DNA from: Amycolatopsis decaplanina DSM 44594
GTDB taxonomy: Bacteria; Actinomycetota; Actinomycetes; Mycobacteriales; Pseudonocardiaceae
NCBI RefSeq assembly: GCF_000342005.1
Contig: NZ_AOHO01000054.1
Location: 1-61,809, forward strand
DNA length: 61,809 nucleotides
Direction: 5' to 3'
Shown here: piece by piece, positions 37,670 through 46,858 of the stretch
Layout of the letters: the number at the start of each line of letters is the position of its first letter
Numbering within the stretch: position 1 is the stretch's first letter
Notes under the pieces: generated by a model
What the model was told of the DNA's origin: nothing
Seen by the model: the letters and a program-made list of their open reading frames with translations, nothing else
Databases searched by the model: none
Program-made: the position numbers and the translations under genes

Positions 37670-38527
37670 TCAGGCGTGCGGGCAGGTGTCCCGGTAGTCG
37701 CTGATCGTGCGGTCGTCCGGGGCGGGGCAGAGGAACTGCTCGTAGCGGGTGTCGTTGTCCACGAACCGTTTCAGCCACGAGATCGTGTACTTGGCCATGG
37801 TCGTGTTCGCCGTGTTCGGGAAGAAGTGGCTCGCGTTGTCCAGCTCCATGTACGCCTTCTCCGCCGAGGCGGGAATGCTGGTGTAGAACGGGATCGAATG
37901 CGACGCCACCGGCGCGACCGTGTCGGACTCGCCGCCGATGATGAACGTCGGCACCCGCAGCGAGGACCACGACTTCTGCGTGTTCCACGGCGCGAGCGGC
38001 ACGGCCGCCTGCAGTGACGGCCGGTCCTGTGCCGCTTCGAGCGAGCCGCCGCCGCCCATCGAGTGCCCGGCGACCGCTAGCCGGGAGGTGTCGATGCGGG
38101 AGCGGACGTCGCTGCGCTGGGTCAGGTAGTCGAGCGCGGCCAGCAGCTGGTCGCCGCGGCTGTCGGGCTGGTCGTAGATGGTGTTGGTGTCGATGGTGAA
38201 CACGACGAACCCTTGCGACGCCAGCCGGGGGCCGATCCACGCGATGCTCGACTGGGTCGCGGTGAACCCCGGCGAGATGGCGACCGCGCCGAACGTGCCC
38301 TGCGCGGTGCTGGTCGGGTAGTAGATGGTTCCGCCGCCGAACCCGATGACGGCCAGACTCGACACGGAAGTCTGGGACACCGCGAACGAACCGCGGGAGG
38401 CTTCGATGCTGCTTTCCGTCGGGTCGGGGCCTCGTTCGTAGGGGTTCTCGGCGGCGTAGGCCGTGGGAGCGACAGTGAGTGCCGCGACGGTGGCCAGTCC
38501 ACAAAGGATCCGGGTCGTACTCCGCAT
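37670..38527 (-). CDS. Secreted cutinase/PET-hydrolase-like polyester hydrolase
   Basis: A 285-residue secreted alpha/beta-hydrolase (signal peptide about 1-26, ending PTAYAA). It aligns along its length with Thermobifida cutinases that attack polyethylene terephthalate. The triad is Ser156 (GHSMGGGG), Asp202 (ESDTVAPV) and His234 (DNASHFFPN). Substrate-site segments SPGFTATQSSIAWIG and PWNTQKSWSS are conserved. Cys267 and Cys282 (FLCPAPDD, DTCPHA) form the expected C-terminal disulfide. A perfect hairpin terminator follows. It is divergent from a TetR/QsdR-like gene that may regulate it. Confidence 0.93.
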   Translation of the reverse strand: MRSTTRILCGLATVAALTVAPTAYAAENPYERGPDPTESSIEASRGSFAVSQTSVSSLAVIGFGGGTIYYPTSTAQGTFGAVAISPGFTATQSSIAWIGPRLASQGFVVFTIDTNTIYDQPDSRGDQLLAALDYLTQRSDVRSRIDTSRLAVAGHSMGGGGSLEAAQDRPSLQAAVPLAPWNTQKSWSSLRVPTFIIGGESDTVAPVASHSIPFYTSIPASAEKAYMELDNASHFFPNTANTTMAKYTISWLKRFVDNDTRYEQFLCPAPDDRTISDYRDTCPHA

Positions 38528-38668
38528 GGTGCCGTCTCCGTTCGCCGTTGAACACAGTCCGTGGTGCTGGACTCTGGCAAACGGCCGGAGGGGACTGCAT
38601 CGGTGAAATCGCCGGTCTTGGGTCAGCGGTCGTCCTCGTCCGGCCGGGCGCCCGTACGATCGGCGATC

Positions 38669-39265
38669 GTGAATCCCTCAGCCGAGGACATGGTCCGCGC
38701 GGCGGCGCGGTGGATCGATCGCGGCGTCCGCGTCGACACCTCCGCCTTCGCCCAGGATCTGGGCATCTCGCGCAGCACCCTGTTCCGCCGCGTCGGAAAC
38801 CGGGAAGACCTGCTCGGTGATGCCCTCTACTACCTGTCCGAGCGCACCCTGACGGCCGCCGCGCGCACCTGGGAGCGCGAAGAGGGCGACGTGGTGCGCA
38901 ACGCGGCCGGCGAACTGCGCTGCCTGGCGATCATGCGCGAGTACCGCTCCGTGCTCGCGGCGAGCGCCGGGTTCCGCCGCTTCCTCGACGACGAGCCGGT
39001 GCTGGCGATCAGGCTGCTCACCGACCCGGACGGACGTGTCCAGCCGAGGGTGATCGCGGCGCATGTCGAGCTGCTGCGCCGCGACGTCGACGACGGCGGT
39101 TTCGTGCCCAGTGTCGGCCTGGACAGCCTCTGTTACGCCATCGTGCGTCTGGGGGAGGCCTTCCTGTACTCCGACGTCCTCGCCTCCCGGACACCCGATC
39201 TCGATGCGGCGTCGACGCTGCTCGGAGCCCTCGTGGAAGGACGCGTGCCGAGCAAGACCTTGTGA
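38669..39265 (+). CDS. TetR-family (QsdR-like) regulator
   Basis: About 198 residues. The HTH is DTSAFAQDLGISRSTLFRRV, GNREDLLGDAL. The C-terminal part resembles the QsdR group (FRRFLDDEPVLAIRLLTDP, GLDSLCYAIVRLGEAFLYSD). I chose the GTG at 38669 because TACGAT 8 bp upstream would place transcription start at the codon; earlier in-frame starts add a low-complexity Ser/Arg stretch. It is divergent from the secreted polyester hydrolase. Confidence 0.8.
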   Translation: MNPSAEDMVRAAARWIDRGVRVDTSAFAQDLGISRSTLFRRVGNREDLLGDALYYLSERTLTAAARTWEREEGDVVRNAAGELRCLAIMREYRSVLAASAGFRRFLDDEPVLAIRLLTDPDGRVQPRVIAAHVELLRRDVDDGGFVPSVGLDSLCYAIVRLGEAFLYSDVLASRTPDLDAASTLLGALVEGRVPSKTL

Positions 39266-39313
39266 AACACTTGCGCCTGGTGTTTCATCGAAGGGGATTT
39301 CGAGGAGGCGCCG

Positions 39314-41692
39314 ATGCCTGTCCGGGACGTCGTGTACCCGCTGCGGGGCAGGGATGACCTCTTCGGCGGGCTGCGGGCGGTCGCCGGGAGCGCCGTACTG
39401 GTCCGCGGCACGGAAGGCCTGGGTAAATCGGCCCTGCTCACCGCGCTGCGTGCCACGGTCGGTGTCCGGCTCGTCGGCGTGCGGGGACTGCGGGTCGAAA
39501 GCGCGCTGCCGTACGGCGCCCTGCATCGGATGTTCGGCGCGCCGGTCTCCAGCGGCGCGGAGGCGCGAGATCGGCTCGGCGCCGTTTCGGCGCCGACGAT
39601 CTGCTGGGTCGACGACGCGCAGTGGGTCGATCCGGAATCCCTGGCGGCGCTGGGTTTCGCGGCCCGGCGGCTGGTGGGCGCGCCGGTCGGGATGGTGCTC
39701 GCGTCGCGATCCGGATCCGACGAGTTCGACTCCGTCGAGCTGGCGCCGTTGACCGATTCCGCCGCCGACCAGGTGCTGCGCGACCGCGGCGTACCCGCCG
39801 GGGTACGTCCGCAGCTGGTCGAACTGGGGGAGGGGAATCCCGCCGATCTGGTCGCGCTGGCTGCTTCGCTGACGCCCGCGCAGGCGGCCGGGCGGGAGCC
39901 GGTTTCGCCGATCCTGCGGGAGCGTCTGCCTCGTTACGCGGCCGAGCTCGACGCGATGCGGTTCGACGAGCGCCTCCGGTTTCTCGCCGCCTGTATGGAC
40001 TTTTCCGCGAGGAAGGCGACTTGGTACGCGGCGGCGTCCCCGGCCGACCGCAGGGCGGCGCACGCGCGGCTGGCCTCCGCCGAGGAGGGACCGGACGCGC
40101 TCTGGCATCGCGCGATGGCGACGGCCATACCGTCCGAGCCACTCGCGGACGCGCTCGCCGCCGCACCGGCGGTGGATCACGCGGCCGCGGCACGGCAGCT
40201 CGAACGCGCCGCCGCCCTGACCGCCGATCCGTCCACGCGGGCGGCCCGGCTGCTGTCCGCGGCGGACGCGGCCTGGCAGGCGGGCAGACCGGGGTGGGCG
40301 CGGCTGCTGCTGTCCAGGGTCGACGCCGAACCGGGCGCCGTGGCGTTGCTGCACGGGGAGATCGAGCTGCGTGACGGCGATCCCGCCGTCGCCACCCACG
40401 AACTCGGCACGGCGGCGGAACTGCTGCCCGATCCGGCCGCCGCGCTCCTGCTGGCGGGCGAAGCCCGGAGGCTCGGCGGTGACCTGAGCGGCTACCGGGC
40501 GCTCGCGCGGACGGTCCCGGCCGGAGACGGGCTGGCCTTCGCGCATTTCCGCGGCTTGACCTCGGTTTACGCCGGACGTCACGGCGACGCCGTCGCTCCG
40601 CTGAAGGAGGCCGTCGCCAGGGGGATGGCCGGCACGGACGTCGCCGGCGCCGTGTGGGCCGCCGAAGCTGCCTTCGCCCGCGGCCATGCCGAACGGGCGC
40701 ACGAATACGCGGCCGCGGCCGTGAGCCGGGCGCGGCTCGGCTCACGGCACGCTGAACTGCCGTGGGCGCTGGTCTACCTGTCGCTCTCGGCCATCGCGCT
40801 CGACCGCCTCCCTTGTGCGCGGGCGGCGTCCCGCGACGGCCTGCGCGCGCCCCACAACCTCCGGATGGAGCATCTGACGTTGCTGGGGTTGGCGGCCGCG
40901 CTCCTCGGTGACCGCGCGCCGGAACTGGACGAGGCGGCCGAGGGCATCACCGAACGCGGTCTCGGCAGGCCCGCCGCCGTCGCCGCGTGGGCGAACGCCT
41001 GTCTGGACCTGGCCGAAGACCGGCCCGACGACGCACTGAGCAGGCTCGAAGACCTCGCTTCGGGTGTCTCCGGCGACCAGCCGGTGATCCGCGTGCTGGC
41101 CACCCCGCAACTCGTCGAGGCGGCCGTCTGTTCCGGACGGCCCGAACGCGCCCTGGCCGCGCTGGAGGTGTTCGACCGCTGGACCCTGGCCGGTGCGGAA
41201 CCCTGCTGGCTCGCGCTGAGTCATCGCTGTCACGCGCTGACCGCGCCGGATCCGGCCGTGGCGGAACGGCGTTTCCGGCTGGCCATCGAGGCGCACCGGA
41301 GGGCGGGCGGTGCGGTGGAACTCGCCAGGACCCGGTTCGCCTACGCCACCCTGCTGCGACGGCACCGCCGGACCCGCGACGCACGCGACCAGTTCCGCGA
41401 TGCCCTGCGAGGCTTCGAAAACGTCGGCGCGGCACGGTTCGCCGAACGGGCCCGCGCCGGGCTGCGGGCGACCGGCGAGACGGTCGACGCGCCGCACCGG
41501 TCACTCGCCGGCCTCACGCCTCAACAGGACGCCATCACCCGGCTGGTGGCGGCGGGGGAGACGAACAAGGAGATCGCGCGGCGGCTGGTGATCAGCCATC
41601 GCACGGTGGATCACCATCTGCGGAACATCTTCACGGCACTGGGCGTCCGGTCACGCGTGGAACTCGCCCGCCGCGTCGCGGCCGGCGAGTGA
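39314..41692 (+). CDS. LAL-type LuxR regulator with AAA ATPase
   Basis: A 792-residue regulator with N-terminal ATPase (Walker A GTEGLGKSALL at about 32-42, Walker B CWVDDAQWVDPES), a long TPR-like helical middle and a C-terminal LuxR HTH (GLTPQQDAITRLVAAGETNK, ISHRTVDHHLRNIF). The ATP site is intact, unlike the LAL protein at 10752. The ATG has GAGGAGG upstream. It follows the TetR gene by 48 bp on the same strand. Repeat region B begins 7 bp after its stop codon. Confidence 0.9.
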   Translation: MPVRDVVYPLRGRDDLFGGLRAVAGSAVLVRGTEGLGKSALLTALRATVGVRLVGVRGLRVESALPYGALHRMFGAPVSSGAEARDRLGAVSAPTICWVDDAQWVDPESLAALGFAARRLVGAPVGMVLASRSGSDEFDSVELAPLTDSAADQVLRDRGVPAGVRPQLVELGEGNPADLVALAASLTPAQAAGREPVSPILRERLPRYAAELDAMRFDERLRFLAACMDFSARKATWYAAASPADRRAAHARLASAEEGPDALWHRAMATAIPSEPLADALAAAPAVDHAAAARQLERAAALTADPSTRAARLLSAADAAWQAGRPGWARLLLSRVDAEPGAVALLHGEIELRDGDPAVATHELGTAAELLPDPAAALLLAGEARRLGGDLSGYRALARTVPAGDGLAFAHFRGLTSVYAGRHGDAVAPLKEAVARGMAGTDVAGAVWAAEAAFARGHAERAHEYAAAAVSRARLGSRHAELPWALVYLSLSAIALDRLPCARAASRDGLRAPHNLRMEHLTLLGLAAALLGDRAPELDEAAEGITERGLGRPAAVAAWANACLDLAEDRPDDALSRLEDLASGVSGDQPVIRVLATPQLVEAAVCSGRPERALAALEVFDRWTLAGAEPCWLALSHRCHALTAPDPAVAERRFRLAIEAHRRAGGAVELARTRFAYATLLRRHRRTRDARDQFRDALRGFENVGAARFAERARAGLRATGETVDAPHRSLAGLTPQQDAITRLVAAGETNKEIARRLVISHRTVDHHLRNIFTALGVRSRVELARRVAAGE

Positions 41693-42124
41693 TGCCACTC
41701 GTGAGTGGTAAGGACGGTTATTGAGGGGTAGGGCAAATGTGGTGGCGGCGGGAGCGGGCTCGCCACAGCGAGCTGGCGCATTCTTGACTGTCCATAAGAG
41801 ACACCGATCCCGATCAAAATGCCCGACTTGTGCACTCCGCGTGGGGGTCGTGAGTGGTAAAGAGCGTTCTAACCCTCTTTATCACTCACGACCCCCGTGT
41901 GGAACTACGCGTATGGGTATCAATCGGATATCTTGCCGCCAAGGAGTGTCCCGTGTGGACACTCGGTATACGGCCGGCCTCGCCGGCCAGTCCAGAACGG
42001 CGCGGTGAAGGACTCACGGTCCACCGTGAAGCCGGCGAAGAAGGCCTTCACAACAGAAGACTCGATCACGACACGTTTGCCTTACCCCTCAAATGGAACC
42101 GTCCTTACCACTCACGAGGTCACG
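41693..42124. repeat. Intergenic repeat region B (MITE-like, terminal inverted repeats)
   Basis: A gene-free gap between convergent genes, filled by an element of about 420 bp (41699-42119). Both ends carry CTCGTGAGTGGTAAGGACGG followed by GAGGGGTA(A/G)GGCAAA, in opposite orientation. Inside are a 22-bp hairpin (41843-41864 with 41875-41896, one G-T pair, containing GGTCGTGAGTGG) and a GAGTGTCC/GGACACTC hairpin (41944-41964). There is no transposase. It belongs to the same family as regions A and C. Confidence 0.87.
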
Positions 42125-43132
42125 TCACGGACAGGCGAGCACCGGCGCCCGCGGACGGCCACCGCCGTGCAGATCGCTCAGCGGAACCCTGGCCAGGCCG
42201 AGGATCGCCTGCGCGGTCGCGCGCGGGGCGGTCGCGGGGTTCAGGCCGGTGGCGTCGTAGGCGATCGCGCCGCGGTCCGCCTCGGCGCCGGCGCAGCCGG
42301 TCTGCAGCGACCGCAGGAATCCCCGCGCCTTGATCGCGGCGGCGGGACGGTGGCCTGCCAGCGCTTGGGCGGCGAGGCCGGTGCTGTTGGAGTTGGGCGC
42401 GTTCGTGCCGACACCGAAGCCGCCGTTCCCGTGCTGCTTCGTGACCAGCCAGGAGGTGCCCTCGCCGGCGTTCACCGGGTCACCGGTGGCACGCAAGGCC
42501 TGCACGACCGTGGCGGTCGCGTCGACGTCGCTCGTACACGTCGCTTCGCCGAAGTTCAGCGGGAAACCGCCGTCCGCGCATTGGGTGCCCGCGAGGAAAG
42601 TCACGGCCGACGCGGGGGCGCCGCCGGGGGTACGGTCCAGCGCCAGCAGGGCGAGCGACTGCGAGAGGGCGTTGGAGTAGTCGCCGTATTCGGAGCGGTC
42701 GGAGAACCGGCCGGACGGCGTGAGCAGCGAGAGCAGGCCCGCCTTCAGATCGACGCCGCCGAACGACGACGGGTTCTCGCCCCGGATCTGCGCGGCGAGC
42801 ATCAGCTTGGCGTGCGCGCCCGCGTAAGCCTCGGTTCCGCCGCCGACATAGCCGGTGATGATCTCCGGCTTCGCCAGCCAGGCGATCGCCTTGCCCGCGT
42901 TCATGTCCGACACCCCGGCCGCGGCGAACGCGAAGATCGCGTCGATCGTCAAACCCTGGTCGGGGAACTTCTGGCCGCCGAAGTCGGCCTCGAACCTTTC
43001 CCCGTCGGTCATCTGCCTGGCGAGCCAGCCCGCGGCGGCGTCCGCCTTGTCATGGGTGGCCGCGGTCGCCGCCGGGGCGGCGACCAGTCCGATGCCGCAC
43101 AGCACGGCGACAGCGAAAACCAAACGTCTCAT
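42125..43132 (-). CDS. Secreted alpha/alpha-toroid protein, probable cobalamin carrier (intrinsic-factor-like)
   Basis: A 335-residue protein with a signal peptide (about 1-24, ending APAATA) and an alpha6/alpha6-barrel repeat pattern as in prenyltransferases and in the alpha domain of intrinsic factor/transcobalamin. The segments CADGGFPLNFG and GFGVGTNAPNSNSTGLAAQA are typical. It has no membrane anchor, so it is released. The ATG at 43132 has GGAAAGGG upstream. A cobalamin riboswitch lies in its leader, which ties the protein to B12. A divergent riboswitch-controlled operon encodes a paralogue and an ECF transporter. Confidence 0.82.
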   Translation of the reverse strand: MRRLVFAVAVLCGIGLVAAPAATAATHDKADAAAGWLARQMTDGERFEADFGGQKFPDQGLTIDAIFAFAAAGVSDMNAGKAIAWLAKPEIITGYVGGGTEAYAGAHAKLMLAAQIRGENPSSFGGVDLKAGLLSLLTPSGRFSDRSEYGDYSNALSQSLALLALDRTPGGAPASAVTFLAGTQCADGGFPLNFGEATCTSDVDATATVVQALRATGDPVNAGEGTSWLVTKQHGNGGFGVGTNAPNSNSTGLAAQALAGHRPAAAIKARGFLRSLQTGCAGAEADRGAIAYDATGLNPATAPRATAQAILGLARVPLSDLHGGGRPRAPVLACP

Positions 43133-43179
43133 GAGAACCCTTTCCCGCATTTCCACGACAGGAGTCGGTGACACCGCGC

Positions 43180-43345
43180 GACGTGGGTGACCGGGCTCGC
43201 CTGGAGGGCATACCGTTGCGGGACAGCGCCGGACTCTCACCGGACTTCCCCCACGACCGCGCTGAATCGGACGACCGAAGAATCTCATCCCGGTCAAGCG
43301 CCGGGATACCGCCGGGCGCGAGTGTCGATGTGATCCTGGCAACCG
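43180..43345 (-). promoter_or_regulatory. Cobalamin riboswitch (minus strand)
   Basis: On the minus strand the leader reads GGGGGAAGTCCGGTGAGAGT, then CCGGCGCTGTCCCGCAAC, then GCGAGCCCGGTCACC. This is the conserved core of the B12 riboswitch (GGGAA, GTxxAAxTCC, CGCTGxCxCGCAAC, GAGCCxGxxxACC). It lies 50-210 bp upstream of the secreted toroid protein gene. B12 is expected to reduce its expression. Confidence 0.88.
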
Positions 43346-43384
43346 ACCTGGTCAGCGGTGCCTGCCGGAGGTGATCGGGTGTTA

Positions 43385-43500
43385 ACCTCGGCGGGCTCGA
43401 CAACTGAACACCGCCGCCCGTGACGGGGAAGCCGGTCGAAATCCGGCGCTGTCGCGCAACCGTGGGCCCTTCACCAGGGCGAGCCGGGGTACCGCACGGG
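43385..43500 (+). promoter_or_regulatory. Cobalamin riboswitch (plus strand)
   Basis: The leader of the plus-strand operon contains ACGGGGAAGCCGGTCGAAAT, then CCGGCGCTGTCGCGCAACCG, then GCGAGCCGGGGTACC. All core blocks of the cobalamin riboswitch are present. It is back-to-back with the minus-strand riboswitch. It should make the toroid/beta-domain/ECF operon respond to cobalamin shortage. Confidence 0.92.
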
Positions 43501-43595
43501 CGGATGAACGATCAAGAAGTCCGAACCACTGTCGCGATAAGCAGGGGTGACTGCGGCGTCCCGCGCTGTCCTCCGCAATGCCGCAAGGAGGGGTC

Positions 43596-46283
43596 ATGCG
43601 CCGCGGGTATCTCGCCGCAGTGGCGTTCGCCGTCAGTGTCGGCGTGGTCGCCGCACTGCTCACCGGGACGGCGACGGCCGCGAACGATCCCGGCGCGGCG
43701 AAGGCGAATTCCCGCTGGCTCGCGACGAAGCTGAAGCCGGACGGCACGCTCGAGAACCCCAACGGCGGCGCACTGCCCGACCACGGCCTGATGCTCGACG
43801 TATTTTTCGCGATGTACGCCTCCGGCGACGGCGCGAAGGCCGAACCGATCGTGAAGTTCCTTGACGACCAAGGCCACGCCACCGACTACTTCACCTGGGA
43901 CGGGCTGGTTCCCGGCGCCGGGTACGACAAGGTCGTCGTCGGCGGCGCCGCGGCCAAGACCCTGGTCGCCGCGGAAGTCGCCGGCCGCGACCCCCGGAAC
44001 TTCGACGGTCACGACATGGTCGCCGAGACCAAGGGCGCGATCATGCGCCAGGGCCCCGACAAAGGCCGCGTCAGCGACTACTCCAAGGACCCCGATCTCG
44101 CCGGCTCGGTGAGCAACAACGCGAACATGTTCGGCCAGGCGCTCGGCGTCATCGGGCTCGCCGCGGTGGGCGAGAACGACCGGCTCGCCATCGACAAACT
44201 GCTGACCCAGCAGTGTTCCGAGGGCTACTTCCGCGTCTTCTTCGCCTACATCCCGACGAAAGAGACCGGCGACCACGTCACCCCGGACGGCCACAAGGTC
44301 TCCACCTGTGACGAGGGCAAGCCGCTCGACCTGTCCCCGTCCGACGGCGACGCCACGGGCCTCGCGCTTTCGGCGCTGCTGGCCGCGCGGAAGGCGGGCG
44401 CGACCGGCCTCGACGCCCCGATCGCCAAGACCGTGTCCTGGCTCAAGGCGAACCAGAGCGCCGGTGGCGGCTGGGGTGGCGGCGTCGGCACCGAGGCGCC
44501 GAACACCAACAGCACCGGCGTGATCGTCCAAGCACTGGCCGACGCGGGCGGCGCGGACGCGGCGGTGGACAAGGGCGTGCGGTACCTCAAATCCGCGCAG
44601 GCGAACGCCACCGCCGACTCCGGCAACAAGCTCGCGGGCGAACTCGGCGCGATCGCCTACGACCCGGCTTCCTACGAGGCCGCGCGTACCTCCGGCATCA
44701 ACGGGCTCGACACCTGGATCCGCGCGGGTTCCCAGGCCTCGCTCGGACTGGCGCAGATCGGCTTCTACACACTCGCGAAGGGTGGCGGTCAGCCGCCGAC
44801 CAGCAGCGTCTCGGTAACGCCGACCACACCGTCGGAAACGGGGTCGCCCACCAGCACCCCGGCTTCCACCACGAGCGATCCGGCGCCGACCAGCACGACC
44901 ACGACGACCACCACCACGACCACCACGACCACGACGACATCGGTGACGCCGACGCCGGGAACGTCCTCGTCGACCAGCGCGCCCGCGCCGAGCACGGTCA
45001 CCGTCACCAGTACCCCGCCCGTGGCCGGACCGCGGGAGAACAAGCCCGCACCGAAGACCACGACGCCGAAACCCAAGAAGGCCGTCACACCCAGGGCGTC
45101 CACCGGCGCCCGGGTCCCGCCGCCGACGGCGATCGCCACCCCGGTCACGGCGACACCGGCTTCCCGCCTCGGCGCCTACCTGACGAACCGGCTCGCCGGC
45201 GGCGACCACGTCGAGGTCACCGAGGACGGCAAGACCTACGTCGACTACGACGCCACCGCCGATCTGGTACTGGCCCTGCGGGCACTGGACCAGCAGCCGG
45301 AGACGGTCGCCCGCGCTTCACAGTTCCTGCTGAAGCCGGAAGCAGTGAAGGCCTACGCCCACGGCGCGCCGTACGAGCAGGGCGAGGCGTCGTATGCCGA
45401 ACCGCTCGCGAAACTCGTGCTCGTCGCCGAATTCGCGAAGTCGGATGTCGCCGGGCAGTTGCGCGCCGATCTGGTGAAGTTGCGCGGCGCCGATGGGAAG
45501 TTCACCGACGCCGGATCGTTCGCCGACGCCGACGAGACGGTCGAGCGGCACGCTTGGGCGGTGCTCGCCACCGCGGCCGATCCGGGCCCGGCGGTCGAAC
45601 TGCTCCTTTCCCGTCAGTGCGCCGACGGAACCTTCCCGAAGCACCTCGACACCGCGGAATGCGGTTCCGGCGACCTTGCCGCGACCACCGCCGCGGTCAC
45701 CGCGCTGGCCGCCCGTCCGCACACCGACGCCGCGCCGTCGACCAGGCGCCCGGACGGCTGGACCGAGCGGCGCGTGTCGGCGTTCGTCGCCGCGGTGGGC
45801 GCGCTCGGCGTCCGGCCGACCGGTGAGGGCATGGTGACCGGTGAGGCGGGCGAACCGGACGTCGCGCTCAGCGCCGCCGTCGCCGCCGCGCGGCAGACCG
45901 CCGGCCTCGACGCGAGCGGAACCGCGCGGTCACTGGGCAAACTGGTCCAGGCCGACGGCGGTTTCGCCAAGGGATCCGTCGCGGCGAGCGACGGGAAGAC
46001 CGACTTCCCGACCAGTTTGGCCGCCGCGCAGGGGGTCGCGGGCCGATCGTGGCTCACCGCCGCGGATTCGCCGCTGTCGCCCGCGATCCGGCTTCCGCTG
46101 TCCGAGGCGCAGCCCGCCGGCACCGCCGCGTCCGGCACACAGGTGCTGGCCGCGGCCCAGTCCGACTCACAGCCGCGGTGGGTGATCTGGGGGCTCGTCG
46201 GGCTGACCGTACTACTGCTCACCGCGATCGCGCTCGTCTTCGCACTTCGCCGTTCCATCAAGAAAAAGGGGGCAACACCATGA
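43596..46283 (+). CDS. Membrane-anchored double alpha/alpha-toroid protein, probable surface cobalamin binder
   Basis: An 895-residue exported protein. After a signal peptide (about 1-29) comes a first toroid domain (about 35-400, with GGGWGGGVGTEAPNTNSTGV like the secreted paralogue). A Thr/Pro/Ser linker (about 410-510, with 15 consecutive Thr) leads to a second toroid domain (about 525-850). A C-terminal transmembrane anchor with basic tail follows (WGLVGLTVLLLTAIALVF, RRSIKKK). The ATG at 43596 has AAGGAGGGG upstream. It is the first gene after the plus-strand riboswitch. The linker should hold the binding domains away from the membrane. Ligand binding is inferred. Confidence 0.83.
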   Translation: MRRGYLAAVAFAVSVGVVAALLTGTATAANDPGAAKANSRWLATKLKPDGTLENPNGGALPDHGLMLDVFFAMYASGDGAKAEPIVKFLDDQGHATDYFTWDGLVPGAGYDKVVVGGAAAKTLVAAEVAGRDPRNFDGHDMVAETKGAIMRQGPDKGRVSDYSKDPDLAGSVSNNANMFGQALGVIGLAAVGENDRLAIDKLLTQQCSEGYFRVFFAYIPTKETGDHVTPDGHKVSTCDEGKPLDLSPSDGDATGLALSALLAARKAGATGLDAPIAKTVSWLKANQSAGGGWGGGVGTEAPNTNSTGVIVQALADAGGADAAVDKGVRYLKSAQANATADSGNKLAGELGAIAYDPASYEAARTSGINGLDTWIRAGSQASLGLAQIGFYTLAKGGGQPPTSSVSVTPTTPSETGSPTSTPASTTSDPAPTSTTTTTTTTTTTTTTTSVTPTPGTSSSTSAPAPSTVTVTSTPPVAGPRENKPAPKTTTPKPKKAVTPRASTGARVPPPTAIATPVTATPASRLGAYLTNRLAGGDHVEVTEDGKTYVDYDATADLVLALRALDQQPETVARASQFLLKPEAVKAYAHGAPYEQGEASYAEPLAKLVLVAEFAKSDVAGQLRADLVKLRGADGKFTDAGSFADADETVERHAWAVLATAADPGPAVELLLSRQCADGTFPKHLDTAECGSGDLAATTAAVTALAARPHTDAAPSTRRPDGWTERRVSAFVAAVGALGVRPTGEGMVTGEAGEPDVALSAAVAAARQTAGLDASGTARSLGKLVQADGGFAKGSVAASDGKTDFPTSLAAAQGVAGRSWLTAADSPLSPAIRLPLSEAQPAGTAASGTQVLAAAQSDSQPRWVIWGLVGLTVLLLTAIALVFALRRSIKKKGATP

Positions 46284-46858
46284 AGAGACTGCTCGCCGTC
46301 ACGTCCGTCCTCATCGGACTGATCGGGCTGTCCGCCGCACCCGCGAACGCGGTCGACACCACCAAGGGCTACGACGGGATCTGCACCGGCGCCGACGCGC
46401 TCACCGGCGTCACCGTCGTGGTCGACTTCCAGGAACTGGACGGCAATGGCGGGACCGCCGCGCCGACGATCACCCGCTGCTCGCCCAACGCCGCGCCGGG
46501 CACCGCCCGCACGGGTATCAAAGCGTTGCAGGACGCGGGGATCGCGGTCGCCGGCACCGCCCGCTGGGGACTCGGTTTCGTCTGCCGCCTGGAAGGCCGC
46601 CCGTCCGCGACGGAGACCATCCCGCTGTCGACCAACCCGAGCTACAAGGAACCGTGCGTCACCACCCCGCCCGCCGGCGCGTACTGGGGTTACTGGAACG
46701 CCGACGGTTCCGGTTCCACCTGGACCTACAGCAGCTCGGGTGCCCTCAACCGCAACGTGATCCCCGGCGGATTCGAGGGCTGGTCGTTCTCGCTGAACAA
46801 GTCGGCGACCACCAACCCGCCGCCCGGTGTCACGCCGAGGAACCCGGCCATCCCGTGA
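46280..46858 (+). CDS. Secreted protein resembling the transcobalamin beta domain
   Basis: A 192-residue secreted protein (signal peptide ending AAPANA). It starts with GVTVVVDFQEL and later has YWGYWNADGSG and GGFEGWSFSL, the pattern of DUF4430-like domains and of the small beta domain that closes over B12 in intrinsic factor/transcobalamin. Four Cys may form disulfides. The ATG overlaps the toroid gene's stop codon (ATGA). Unlike its paralogue downstream it has no anchor and must be soluble or bound to another protein. Confidence 0.78.
   Translation: MKRLLAVTSVLIGLIGLSAAPANAVDTTKGYDGICTGADALTGVTVVVDFQELDGNGGTAAPTITRCSPNAAPGTARTGIKALQDAGIAVAGTARWGLGFVCRLEGRPSATETIPLSTNPSYKEPCVTTPPAGAYWGYWNADGSGSTWTYSSSGALNRNVIPGGFEGWSFSLNKSATTNPPPGVTPRNPAIP

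Noticed and set aside
44890..44942. ACC/ACG triplet run that looks like a short tandem repeat or CRISPR-like array
   Set aside because: It is the in-frame Thr linker of the toroid protein; there are no spacers.
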